A stretch of 9,827 nt of DNA from JBBKWH01 sp041165345 (GTDB lineage: Bacteria; Pseudomonadota; Gammaproteobacteria; Pseudomonadales; Moraxellaceae), in the NCBI GenBank assembly GCA_041165345.1, contig JBEANQ010000096.1, positions 1 through 9,827 of the forward strand, given 5' to 3'. Below the pieces are notes generated by a model, which was not told where the DNA came from, ran no database searches, and worked only from the letters and a program-made list of their open reading frames with translations. Numbering within the stretch: the stretch's first letter is position 1; each line of letters starts with the position of its first letter. The translations under genes and the position numbers were made by a program. Shown piece after piece: positions 1 to 7,070 of this stretch.

Positions 1-2
1 CC

Positions 3-386
3 CTGCAAGCAGGTGCACAGTTGATGACGTTGCATCGTAATCGTTTTTGGCAAACGGCAGCCGGTTTGCATGTGGATATTGGCTTTATTGTGGCAGGGTT
101 TGAGGCTGTGACGGGGCAGTCTGCACGAGTGATCGGTAAGCCCTCAGCGCAGTTTTTTCAGCAGGTCATTGCGTCATCGGGTGTGTTGGCGCATCAAGCA
201 ATGATGGTGGGTGATGATTTATTGAATGACGTAGCCGGTGCACAAGCTGTTGGAATGCGTGGTGTATTGGTACAAACGGGAAAATTTAGACCGAATCAAT
301 TGTTCTCAGTTGATGTGGTGCCAGATGCCGTGTTGTCTAGTGTTGCTGATCTACCGAGTTGGTTAGCGATGCAGCCATTGATTTGA
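3..386 (+). CDS. HAD-superfamily IIA phosphatase, 3' part (HDHD2/LHPP-like)
   Basis: C-terminal 127 codons of a gene whose start lies left of the window; the frame is already open at base 3 and ends in TGA at 384-386. The visible part matches the C-terminal half of HAD subfamily IIA hydrolases related to HDHD2/LHPP. It shows a GAQLMTLHRNRFW stretch before the cap, then GKPSAQFF with the HAD motif III lysine, and MMVGDDLLNDV, the acidic motif IV that binds Mg2+. A GVLVQTGK segment follows, as in IIA enzymes. The N-terminal nucleophile motif (DxDxT type) is outside the window, so catalytic integrity cannot be judged. These enzymes remove phosphate from small phosphorylated compounds in the cytoplasm; the substrate here is unknown. 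The next gene begins 82 bp downstream on the same strand behind its own candidate promoter, and no terminator is visible between them, so read-through is possible. Confidence 0.85.
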   Translation: MQAGAQLMTLHRNRFWQTAAGLHVDIGFIVAGFEAVTGQSARVIGKPSAQFFQQVIASSGVLAHQAMMVGDDLLNDVAGAQAVGMRGVLVQTGKFRPNQLFSVDVVPDAVLSSVADLPSWLAMQPLI

Positions 387-426
387 GCGTAGACAGGCTT
401 GAGTCTGGGTATTGCGGGGTTGAACT

Positions 427-435
427 TGTTATGAT
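427..435 (+). promoter_or_regulatory. Candidate extended -10 promoter for the methyltransferase gene
   Basis: TGTTATGAT reads as an extended -10 element: TG, one base, then TATGAT, which is 5 of 6 to the sigma-70 consensus. There is no good -35 at 16-18 bp, which fits the extended -10 class. Transcription would start near 442, giving a leader of about 27 nt before the ATG at 469. Called from motif and position only. Confidence 0.4.
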
Positions 436-468
436 GCCAGTCGTTTTTGTGGCGGTTGAGTGTAAGTC

Positions 469-1677
469 ATGTCTGAGCAAATAAACCCTGTAGGCGCTTT
501 GGTGACGGCTGAGTTTTTGCAGCTATTGTCGGCGCATGTCGCGGGTGAGACTTTACAGAAACTCAGTTTGGCTGCGTATTGTGGGGCAGAGGCTGACTTA
601 CAGCGGGTGGTGATTCGGCCTGTATTGATTAAGCAAGTGCCGCATTTGAGTGTGGTGTCGCAGTATAAAACGCGTGATATCACTAAAAATTATGCGATTG
701 AGCCAGCACTGGTCTGGATTGCCAGTGTATTGTCGACACAGTTTAAAAGCGCACATTTGCAGGCAACTAACGAGGTGTTGCAATGGCAATTGGATAAGAA
801 AAATAAAGCAAAAATGAGTCGGGTGGCTCAGTCGTTAAATACCAGTATTCCAGCGCAACCAGTGAATCATAACCGTGAAAAACAGCGGTATTTAGATCAG
901 ACGCGACCTTTTTTAATGGCATTGGGGGTGACTGATCACCAGCAGCATGTTATTCCTGCCATGTCACGTAAGTGGAAGCAGATTAATAAATTTGTTGAGA
1001 TTTTTAGTGGTGCATTTACAGCATTAAAACGTGATGCTGATCAGCCTGTTCGGGTGGTCGATTTTGGGTCGGGCAAAGGTTATTTGACCTTTGCCATTCG
1101 GGATTATATTGAGCAAACCTTGCAGCTTAAACCACAGGTGACGGGTGTTGAGTTGCGCGATGAGTTGGTGGGTTTGTGTAATACCGTGGTGAAAGACTTG
1201 GCGCTTGAAGGATTAGATTTTTTTCAGGGGGATGTGCGTAGTTTTGCACCTGATGCGGTAGATGTGATGATTGCATTACATGCCTGCGATATTGCGACGG
1301 ATTATGCCTTGCATACGGGAATTCGCTTGGGGGCGTCGATTATTATGTGTGCGCCGTGCTGTCATAAAGAGTTGCGCCCACAAATGAAGCCACCCACATT
1401 GCTTAAGCCGATGCTGAGTTATGGCGTGCATTTGGGGCAACAGGCCGAGATGCTGACCGATAGTATGCGGGCGTTGTTGTTGGAGGCGCACGGCTACGAG
1501 ACCAAAGTATTTGAGTTTGTGGCGCTTGAACATACCAGCAAAAATAAGATGATTTTGGCGGTGAAAAAAGGCCAGTCTGTGGTTAAGCAAGCGCAAGTGT
1601 TGGCACAGGTGGCTGCGCTGAAAGCGTTTTATGGGGTGCAGGAGCAGACATTGGAGCGGCTGCTTGAAGATACCTAG
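469..1677 (+). CDS. SAM-dependent methyltransferase, METTL25/GSTCD-like (Methyltransf_32 type)
   Basis: 402-residue cytoplasmic protein with a Rossmann methyltransferase domain in its second half. Motif I is VVDFGSGKGYL at about residues 196-206, binding the methionine end of SAM. GVEL at 226-229 supplies the acidic residue expected to hold the ribose. A GDVR segment at 254-257, HACDIATD at 271-278 and CAPCCHKEL at 294-302 follow; the His-Ala-Cys-Asp and Pro-Cys-Cys-His signatures are typical of the family that includes METTL25, RRNAD1 and GSTCD. Residues 1-190 form a poorly characterised N-terminal region with a basic lysine-rich stretch at 110-116, which might contact nucleic acid (inference). 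The start is well fixed: an in-frame TAA lies at 463-465, so the ATG at 469 is the first possible start, although its ribosome site is weak. The substrate is unknown. It converges with fadB, with a shared terminator between them. Confidence 0.85.
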   Translation: MSEQINPVGALVTAEFLQLLSAHVAGETLQKLSLAAYCGAEADLQRVVIRPVLIKQVPHLSVVSQYKTRDITKNYAIEPALVWIASVLSTQFKSAHLQATNEVLQWQLDKKNKAKMSRVAQSLNTSIPAQPVNHNREKQRYLDQTRPFLMALGVTDHQQHVIPAMSRKWKQINKFVEIFSGAFTALKRDADQPVRVVDFGSGKGYLTFAIRDYIEQTLQLKPQVTGVELRDELVGLCNTVVKDLALEGLDFFQGDVRSFAPDAVDVMIALHACDIATDYALHTGIRLGASIIMCAPCCHKELRPQMKPPTLLKPMLSYGVHLGQQAEMLTDSMRALLLEAHGYETKVFEFVALEHTSKNKMILAVKKGQSVVKQAQVLAQVAALKAFYGVQEQTLERLLEDT

Positions 1678-1767
1678 GCGTTGCACAAATAGACGATTAT
1701 TGAGGCTTTAAAAAAACGCATATAACTGTTTTAAATCCAGCTTAATTGAACCAACTGATCAATTAAT

Positions 1768-1802
1768 AAACAAAGGGGAGCGAAATCGCCCCCTCTGTTT
1801 TT
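1768..1802. terminator. Bidirectional rho-independent terminator between converging genes
   Basis: Inverted repeat with core stem AGGGG-a-GCG / CGC-CCCCT (1774-1782 and 1787-1794), one bulged A and an AAAT loop. The stem extends through one mismatch by AAACA (1768-1772) pairing with TGTTT (1796-1800). On the plus strand the core is followed by CTGTTTTT, a U tract that would end the methyltransferase transcript. On the minus strand the same stem is followed by TTTGTTTATT and lies 10 bp past the fadB stop. It therefore fits as terminator for both genes. Confidence 0.8.
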
Positions 1803-1811
1803 GGGCTACGA

Positions 1812-3953
1812 TTAAGCGAACAATTCACCCTTCGCTGCTTTATTTTTGAGCAACTGCGGTGCAGCAAAACGCTCGCCATATTTTGCCTCAAGCTCACCAG
1901 CACGCGCCACAGCCTTGTCCAAACCGTATTGATTCAGGTACTGAATCGCGCCACCAGTCCACGGGGCAAAGCCAATGCCAAAGATCGAGCCGATGTTGGC
2001 GTCTTGTACTGATTCCAACACGCCTTCTTGCATACAGCGTACAGTGTCGAGGGCTTGCACAAACAAGATGCGTTCAATCAATTCTTGCTCATCAACGGCC
2101 AGTTCTGGCTTGTGCCATGCCTTCAAGCCCGACCACAGGTGCTTCTTGCTGCCATCGGTGGGGTATTCATAAAAGCCCGCGCCCGCTGCTTTGCCTTTGC
2201 GGTTGTGGTCATGAATCATGGCTTTGATTAAGCCATCGACGGGTGATTCCGGCAGGGTTTTGCCCTCATGAGCCAAGTCTTTGCGGGTTTGTTCGGTGAT
2301 GTGTTCGGTCAAGGTGAGGCTGACTTCGTCTTGAATCGCCAGAGGGCCAACTGGCATACCGGCTTTGAGCGCGGCCATTTCGACTTTGGCTGGATGCACG
2401 CCTTCGGCCAGCATGCGCATGCCTTCTTGAATAAACGTACCGAATACGCGGCTGGTAAAGAAGCCACGGCTGTCGTTGACCACAATCGGGGTTTTGCCAA
2501 TTTGCAGCACATAGTCAAACGCGCGTGCCAACGTTTCGGCGCTGGTGTGTTTGCCTTTGATGATTTCGACCAGTTGCATTTTATCGACAGGGCTAAAGAA
2601 GTGCAGGCCAATGTAGTTGGCAGCGTTTTTGCTGGCTTCAGACAGACCAGTGATCGGTAGCGTGGAGGTGTTGGACGCCATGATGCCGCCATCGACCAAT
2701 TGTGCTTCGGCGGCTTGGGTGACTTGGGCTTTAAGCTCGCGGTTTTCGAATACGGCTTCGATGATCAGATCACACCCAGCAAGATCGGCGTAATCGGCGG
2801 TTGCGGTGATGCTGCTCAAGATCGCATCGCGTTTGTCGGTGGTCATCTGACCGCGTGAGACGCGCTTGTCGAGCAGTTTTTGGCTGTAGGCTTTGCCTTT
2901 TTCGGCGGCTTCAGTCGAGACGTCTTTCAGCACGACTTGCACACCTTTAATGGCGGTGGCGTAGGCAATGCCGCTGCCCATCATGCCTGCGCCCAACACG
3001 CCAACTTTAGTGGCTTGCCATGCCACAACGCCTTGTGGGCGGCTGTGGCCAGATTTGATGGCATTGAGTTGAAACCAGAACGTGCCAATCATGTTTTTGG
3101 CAATTTGACTGGTGGCAATTTCGGTGAAGTAGCGTGATTCGATGCGTAGGGCGGTATCGACATCGACTTGTGCGCCTTCAGCCGCTGCCGCCATGATGGC
3201 TTCTGGGGCAGGGTAGCAGCCTTTGGTTTTGTCACGCAGCATGGCCGGTGCAATCGCTAGCATTTGCGCAACGGCTGGGGTGCGTGGGTCGCCGTTAGGA
3301 ATTTTGTAGCCTTTGACATCAAACGGTTGCGCTGATTTTGGATTGGCTTTGATCCACTCACGCGCTTTGCTGATCACCTCATCCATGGTGTCGGCGGTGT
3401 CATGTACTAAACCTAAGCTGACGGCTTTTTTGACGTCAAATTGCTTGCCTTCCATCAAAAATGGAAAGGCATTTTGTAGGCCGAGCAAGCGCACCATACG
3501 CACAATGCCGCCGCCACCTGGTAGCAGGCCGAGGGTGACTTCGGGTAGGCCAAACTTGGTTTTGGGGTCATTGAGTGCGATCCGGCGATGGGTTGCCAGT
3601 GCAATTTCCCAGCCGCCGCCAAGGGCTGTGCCGTTTAGGGCGGCAACCACGGGTTTGCCCAACGTTTCGATGCTGCGCATGTTGGCTTTTAAGCCTTCGA
3701 TCATGGCAAAAAAGGCGGGCGCTTCGCTGCGTGGCGCTTGAATCAGTTCGTCTAAATCACCACCTGCAAAAAAGGTTTTTTTGGCTGAGGTGATGATCAC
3801 GCCTGCGAGGTCGGTTTCAGCGTTGAGTTGGGCGGCCACGTCGGCGAGGCTTTGGCGGAATTCGGCGTTCATGGTGTTGGCCGATTGGCCAGTCGAGTCC
3901 AGCGTCAGGGTGACGATATGGTCTTGATCTTTTTGGTATTGGATTGCGCTCAT
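1812..3953 (-). CDS. fadB: Multifunctional beta-oxidation enzyme: enoyl-CoA hydratase / 3-hydroxyacyl-CoA dehydrogenase
   Basis: 713-residue trifunctional-complex alpha subunit (E. coli FadB is about 729, FadJ 714). It hydrates trans-2-enoyl-CoA and oxidises the L-3-hydroxyacyl-CoA with NAD+. The N-terminal crotonase domain (about 1-200) has the oxyanion-hole segment FFAGGDLDEL at 61-70, ALGGGWE with the first catalytic Glu at 116, and GLPEVTLGLLPGGGG with the second at 138. The NAD-binding fold starts at VGVLGAGMMGSGIA (317-330); the dehydrogenase has SNTSTLPI at 427-434 and HFFSP with the catalytic His at 451. The C-terminal helical domain contains NDSRGFF at 493-499. The crotonase motifs recall mycobacterial FadB (Rv0860) more than E. 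coli FadB. It is the second gene after the thiolase, with an 11-bp gap and its Shine-Dalgarno on the thiolase stop, so the two should be made together and assemble. All key residues are present. Confidence 0.95.
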   Translation of the reverse strand: MSAIQYQKDQDHIVTLTLDSTGQSANTMNAEFRQSLADVAAQLNAETDLAGVIITSAKKTFFAGGDLDELIQAPRSEAPAFFAMIEGLKANMRSIETLGKPVVAALNGTALGGGWEIALATHRRIALNDPKTKFGLPEVTLGLLPGGGGIVRMVRLLGLQNAFPFLMEGKQFDVKKAVSLGLVHDTADTMDEVISKAREWIKANPKSAQPFDVKGYKIPNGDPRTPAVAQMLAIAPAMLRDKTKGCYPAPEAIMAAAAEGAQVDVDTALRIESRYFTEIATSQIAKNMIGTFWFQLNAIKSGHSRPQGVVAWQATKVGVLGAGMMGSGIAYATAIKGVQVVLKDVSTEAAEKGKAYSQKLLDKRVSRGQMTTDKRDAILSSITATADYADLAGCDLIIEAVFENRELKAQVTQAAEAQLVDGGIMASNTSTLPITGLSEASKNAANYIGLHFFSPVDKMQLVEIIKGKHTSAETLARAFDYVLQIGKTPIVVNDSRGFFTSRVFGTFIQEGMRMLAEGVHPAKVEMAALKAGMPVGPLAIQDEVSLTLTEHITEQTRKDLAHEGKTLPESPVDGLIKAMIHDHNRKGKAAGAGFYEYPTDGSKKHLWSGLKAWHKPELAVDEQELIERILFVQALDTVRCMQEGVLESVQDANIGSIFGIGFAPWTGGAIQYLNQYGLDKAVARAGELEAKYGERFAAPQLLKNKAAKGELFA

Positions 3954-3960
3954 TTAGGTT

Positions 3961-3967
3961 CTCCTTA
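3961..3967 (-). promoter_or_regulatory. fadB Shine-Dalgarno overlapping the fadA stop codon
   Basis: On the minus strand TAAGGAG contains both the thiolase stop codon TAA (3967-3965) and a strong GGAG ribosome site (3964-3961), placed 7 nt before the fadB ATG at 3953. A ribosome terminating on fadA sits on the fadB initiation site, which suggests translational coupling and fixed subunit stoichiometry. It also confirms the fadB start. Confidence 0.85.
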
Positions 3968-5170
3968 TACGCGTTCAATGATGGTGGCAATGCCCATGCC
4001 GCCGCCGACACACAAGGTGGCAAGGCCGCGTTTTTTGCCAGTGCGTTCGAGTTCGTCGAGCAGTGTGCCGAGGATCATGGCACCAGTTGCACCCAGTGGA
4101 TGCCCCATGGCAATCGCACCGCCATTGACGTTGACTTTTTCGGCAGGCACATTTAACTCATTGATAAAGCGCATGACCACAGCGGCAAAGGCTTCGTTGA
4201 CTTCAAACAGGTCGATGTCGTCAATGGTCAGACCGGCTTTGGCTAAGGCTTTACGCGCGGCGGGTGCTGGACCGGTCAGCATGATGGTAGGGTCTGTGCC
4301 GACCAATGCGGTGGCGATGATTTTGGCGCGTGGCGTTAAGCCCAATTCTTTGCCGATTTTTTCTGAGCCAATCAATACCAATGCGGCACCGTCGACGATG
4401 CCGGACGAGTTGCCTGCATGATGGACGTGGTTGATTTTTTCGGCTTCGGGGTATTTTTGCAGAGCGATAGCATCAAAGCCCATGTTGCCCATCATTTCAA
4501 AGCTAGGCGCAAGGTTGCCGAGTTTGGCGGCGGTGGTGCCTGCACGAATAAATTCGTCTTGATCTAAAATGGTCACCCCCGCGCCGTCTTTGACCGCGAT
4601 GATGGATTTGTTAAACCGGCCTTCCGCTTGAGCCTGTGTGGCTTTGGCTTGTGATTGCGCGGCGAATTCGTCGACATCGTTGCGGCTATAGCCATCAAGG
4701 GTGGCGATCAGGTCTGCCCCAACGCCTTGCGGAATGAAGTTAGATTTTAAGTTGGTTTGTGGGTCAAGCGCCCAAGGACCGCCGTCTGAACCCATGGCAA
4801 TGCGTGACATGGATTCGACGCCACCTGCCACGACTAAGTCTTCCCAACCTGAGCGCACTTTCATGGCGGCAAGGTTGACGGCTTCTAGGCCAGAGGCGCA
4901 AAAGCGGTTAATTTGCACACCCGATACATTGTCGCTCCAACCGGCGGCAATCGCGGCGGTTTTGGCAATGTCTCCGCCTTGGTCGGCAATGGGGGTGACG
5001 CAGCCAAGCACCACGTCTTCGACCTTGCTGGTGTCGAGGTTGTTGCGTTCAGCCAAGGCGTGCATGAGGGTGGTGAGGAGGGTAATCGGTTTTACTTCGT
5101 GCAGACTGCCGTCTTTTTTGCCTTTGCCGCGTGGGGTGCGCACGGCGTCAAAGATATAGGCTTCGGTCAT
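3965..5170 (-). CDS. fadA: Acetyl-CoA C-acyltransferase (beta-oxidation thiolase)
   Basis: 401-residue thiolase, full length for the family. It cleaves 3-ketoacyl-CoA with CoA to give acetyl-CoA and an acyl-CoA shortened by two carbons. The nucleophilic cysteine is C91 in NRFCASGLEAVN. GGVESMSR lies at 117-124, NEAFA with the conserved Asn at 325, GGAIAMGHPLGATGA with catalytic His357, and CVGGGMG with the acid/base Cys387. GNSSGIVDGAA at 253-263 is typical of the group. The N-terminus (AYIFDAVRTPRGKGKKDGSL) and length fit the FadA subtype paired with a hydratase/dehydrogenase fusion, as in mycobacterial FadA/FadB, rather than E. coli FadA (387 aa) or FadI (436 aa). The ATG at 5170 is preceded by AGGA about 9 nt upstream. 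It is first in a two-gene operon, 179 bp after the end of the previous minus-strand gene, so it probably has its own promoter. A biosynthetic acetoacetyl-CoA thiolase is less likely given the partner gene. Confidence 0.93.
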   Translation of the reverse strand: MTEAYIFDAVRTPRGKGKKDGSLHEVKPITLLTTLMHALAERNNLDTSKVEDVVLGCVTPIADQGGDIAKTAAIAAGWSDNVSGVQINRFCASGLEAVNLAAMKVRSGWEDLVVAGGVESMSRIAMGSDGGPWALDPQTNLKSNFIPQGVGADLIATLDGYSRNDVDEFAAQSQAKATQAQAEGRFNKSIIAVKDGAGVTILDQDEFIRAGTTAAKLGNLAPSFEMMGNMGFDAIALQKYPEAEKINHVHHAGNSSGIVDGAALVLIGSEKIGKELGLTPRAKIIATALVGTDPTIMLTGPAPAARKALAKAGLTIDDIDLFEVNEAFAAVVMRFINELNVPAEKVNVNGGAIAMGHPLGATGAMILGTLLDELERTGKKRGLATLCVGGGMGIATIIERV

Positions 5171-5180
5171 GGCCGCTGTT

Positions 5181-5190
5181 CCTGATCAGG
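5181..5190. promoter_or_regulatory. 10-bp perfect palindrome at the fadA ribosome-binding site
   Basis: CCTGATCAGG is a perfect palindrome whose end supplies the AGG of the thiolase Shine-Dalgarno, 10 bp before the start codon. A protein bound here would cover the translation and early transcription start. It does not match any operator I can name, and a chance palindrome is possible. Confidence 0.25.
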
Positions 5191-5208
5191 TGTTTGGAGA
5201 TGGCATTG

Positions 5209-5236
5209 AGTGTAGCGGCTTGCACACGGCCAGCAA
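5209..5236 (-). promoter_or_regulatory. Weak candidate sigma-70 promoter for fadA-fadB
   Basis: On the minus strand TTGCTG (5236-5231) is followed after 16 bp by TACACT (5214-5209), giving 3 of 6 and 4 of 6 matches to -35 and -10. Transcription would start near 5202, with a leader of about 30 nt. An 8-bp palindrome GAACGTTC at 5243-5250 lies just upstream, a position where an activator or repressor could sit. Weak motif evidence; the 179-bp gap is the main reason to expect a promoter here. Confidence 0.25.
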
Positions 5237-5316
5237 TGACGGGAACGTTCAAGTCAGGTGGCGTGAAGTGACAGCACAGATTGGGTGCTGAGGGTGGGTC
5301 GGCTCGTGTTTGATCA

Positions 5317-5332
5317 TCACGCCACGGCGTGA
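5317..5332. repeat. Inverted repeat TCACGCC-AC-GGCGTGA
   Basis: Perfect 7-bp arms around a 2-bp centre, 17 bp past the stop of the SDH/DUF4166 gene on the minus strand. As RNA it could fold into a 6-bp stem with a 4-nt loop, but no U tract follows on either strand, so it is not a convincing intrinsic terminator. A further GGCGTGA half-site occurs at 5260-5266. An operator for the fadA promoter or a transcript-end hairpin are both possible. Confidence 0.4.
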
Positions 5333-5349
5333 GTGCTAAAGAGAGCCAT

Positions 5350-7044
5350 TTAACATGGGGTATCGGATACTTCACTTAAATGGCCGTCATAGCAGACGAT
5401 TAAGCCGAGTAAGGCATGCATAATTTCAACATGAAAGTGAAAGATGCCATCTTTTTCAAACTCGTAGGCGTCACCGTGTGGCGCCCATGCCAGTGGTAGA
5501 CGAAGCCCAAAACAAGACCATTCACGGATGATCAGATGCAGTTGATGGTGTTTGATCACTAACGCCATACCAAACACAAACACGCCAAAACGCTCCATGA
5601 GCAGCCATTGTTGTTGGTCTTGTCCTTCAAATTGAATGCTGGTCATGGGTTTGCCACCAAAGCTGCGTTGCCAATGTTCGTGGCCGTTCTGATCAACCTG
5701 AAACGTGACCGAAACCGGTACGTTTTGCCCTGCCTGTGGAAACGAGAACAGATTGGCTACCCATCGCGCCAGCCGGTTTGACCCTCGGGTGATGGTGGCT
5801 TGGCCAGACAGTGTTTTTTGGGTCTTGATGAGGTGGGCTTGACGAATCGCATCGGGGAGTTGTGGCCATGCCTCACCCAGTAGGCGTTGATATAAGGCGA
5901 GGTGCTGGCTGTGTTTGCGGTCACGCCGCACGCCAGTATAAATGTTGCGCCGGTGTAACACGCTGTTGTAGTCCGCGAGTTCTAACGCGTGTATGGCAGG
6001 CCGTGCGCCATGAGCTGGAGATTGTCCCGCCAACATGCGCCGAATGATCGCTTCAATGGCCATTGACGGGATGAGTGGGCCGTCGTCCCCTTCGGCGACG
6101 AGGTGCCATGAGCGTGTGCAAGCCTCACCGTGTTGATCAATGCCTTGTACTTCAACAAACATCCCACCCCGATGCTCGCCCCACACCAATAAGTTGATCG
6201 CCCAATAAAAGAGGCGGGCTGCGGGTGCTAAAGAGGGAATCAGTCGCCACCGTACCAGCCATGCCAAGGCATTTAACATGCGATGTAGCACTTCGGGGAC
6301 GGGGCCTGCGCCCATCCAAATGGCGGATAGTTGCGGCCATTCTGGGGGAATGACGCGTAAATCAGGCACATCCACCAGCGAAAAATGAATGCAGCGCAAA
6401 GGAATATGTGCTGGTGGCGCGATGGTATAGCGTTGCGACTCGGTCAATGCATAAGCGGTGGCCGCTTGGCCGTCACGGTGTAGTTGGAGTGGCTGGCCGG
6501 CATACTCTGCAATCGCCCGAATCACATTCAGCCCAACCCCTGCATACGGCGATGGAGCGATTCCACCTTTGATGTGCGTGACGGTGGTCATGTCTTGTGC
6601 AAGGTGGCGCACAACGGCAGCGGTGAGGACGGGAAAGCTGCTGACCCCACTTAGAATAAACACGCCCTGTTGTTTGGCGGCCTCATCAAATTGACTAACC
6701 CCTTCGACAAACACGGACCCATCAGCCAGATCCATATAGTGAATGCCCATCGACACACAGGCTTGAATCAGTCGATACGGTTGCTCGCCATAGGTTTGAA
6801 AAGGGCCGGTGGCGTCAATCACCACATGGGGCATGAGCTGCCCGAGTTGATGTGTTAAGTCACCCTGTCGGTCAAATTGTGTGGGAATGAGTTGTGCGGC
6901 TGCGCCGATGTGTTGTTGGCAAAATGCCTGTGCTTTGGCTAAGTGTCGCCCTGCAATCTGTAGCGTGAGTTGAGGTTCATCTTGTAATAGTGTCGCCAGA
7001 CGGCCACCAAACGTGCCATAACCGCCAATAATTAAAATCTGCAT
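5350..7044 (-). CDS. Saccharopine-dehydrogenase-like NAD(P)-binding protein with C-terminal DUF4166 domain
   Basis: 564-residue two-domain protein. Residues 1-140 form a Rossmann domain opening with ILIIGGYGTFGG (3-14), a glycine-rich dinucleotide loop, followed by AGRHLAKA at 31-38 where strand 2 ends. VVIDATGPFQTYG at 74-86 and HYMDLADG at 102-109 are typical of the saccharopine dehydrogenase/trans-acting enoyl reductase superfamily. The middle (about 140-370) includes aromatic, hydrophobic helices at 255-290 that might be a membrane or lipid contact. The C-terminal part (about 383-555) resembles DUF4166: W458-QRSFGGK, ERFGVFVFGM at 484-493, GLRLPLAWAPHG at 513-524 and a DGIFHFHVEI strand at 532-541. 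True lysine-pathway saccharopine dehydrogenases lack this C-terminal domain, so a lysine role is unlikely. The substrate is unknown. It is the last gene of a three-gene unit, 26 bp after the esterase, with AGGA 10 nt before the ATG. Confidence 0.8.
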   Translation of the reverse strand: MQILIIGGYGTFGGRLATLLQDEPQLTLQIAGRHLAKAQAFCQQHIGAAAQLIPTQFDRQGDLTHQLGQLMPHVVIDATGPFQTYGEQPYRLIQACVSMGIHYMDLADGSVFVEGVSQFDEAAKQQGVFILSGVSSFPVLTAAVVRHLAQDMTTVTHIKGGIAPSPYAGVGLNVIRAIAEYAGQPLQLHRDGQAATAYALTESQRYTIAPPAHIPLRCIHFSLVDVPDLRVIPPEWPQLSAIWMGAGPVPEVLHRMLNALAWLVRWRLIPSLAPAARLFYWAINLLVWGEHRGGMFVEVQGIDQHGEACTRSWHLVAEGDDGPLIPSMAIEAIIRRMLAGQSPAHGARPAIHALELADYNSVLHRRNIYTGVRRDRKHSQHLALYQRLLGEAWPQLPDAIRQAHLIKTQKTLSGQATITRGSNRLARWVANLFSFPQAGQNVPVSVTFQVDQNGHEHWQRSFGGKPMTSIQFEGQDQQQWLLMERFGVFVFGMALVIKHHQLHLIIREWSCFGLRLPLAWAPHGDAYEFEKDGIFHFHVEIMHALLGLIVCYDGHLSEVSDTPC

Positions 7045-7070
7045 GGTTTGATTTTCCTGAATATTGATGA

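Noticed and set aside
1276..1686. 136-codon minus-strand open frame inside the methyltransferase gene
   Set aside because: Antisense to the conserved methyltransferase motifs; composition (His/Leu/Gln/Arg-rich) is that of a shadow frame.
3828..4421. 197-codon plus-strand open frame across the fadA/fadB junction
   Set aside because: It lies antisense to two well-supported enzymes with intact motifs, is rich in Ser/Pro/Met runs typical of shadow frames, and shows no recognisable domain.
5317..5332. Intrinsic terminator for the SDH/DUF4166 gene
   Set aside because: The hairpin is good but has no U tract after it on the minus strand (TGATCAAACAC follows), so it is listed only as an inverted repeat.
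5148..5375. 75-codon minus-strand open frame filling the gap before fadA
   Set aside because: It overlaps the ends of both flanking genes, has no clear ribosome site or domain, and covers the palindromes that look regulatory.
5350..7044. Lysine-pathway saccharopine dehydrogenase
   Set aside because: Only the N-terminal fold matches; the C-terminal domain resembles DUF4166 and the neighbours are lipid-related, not lysine genes.
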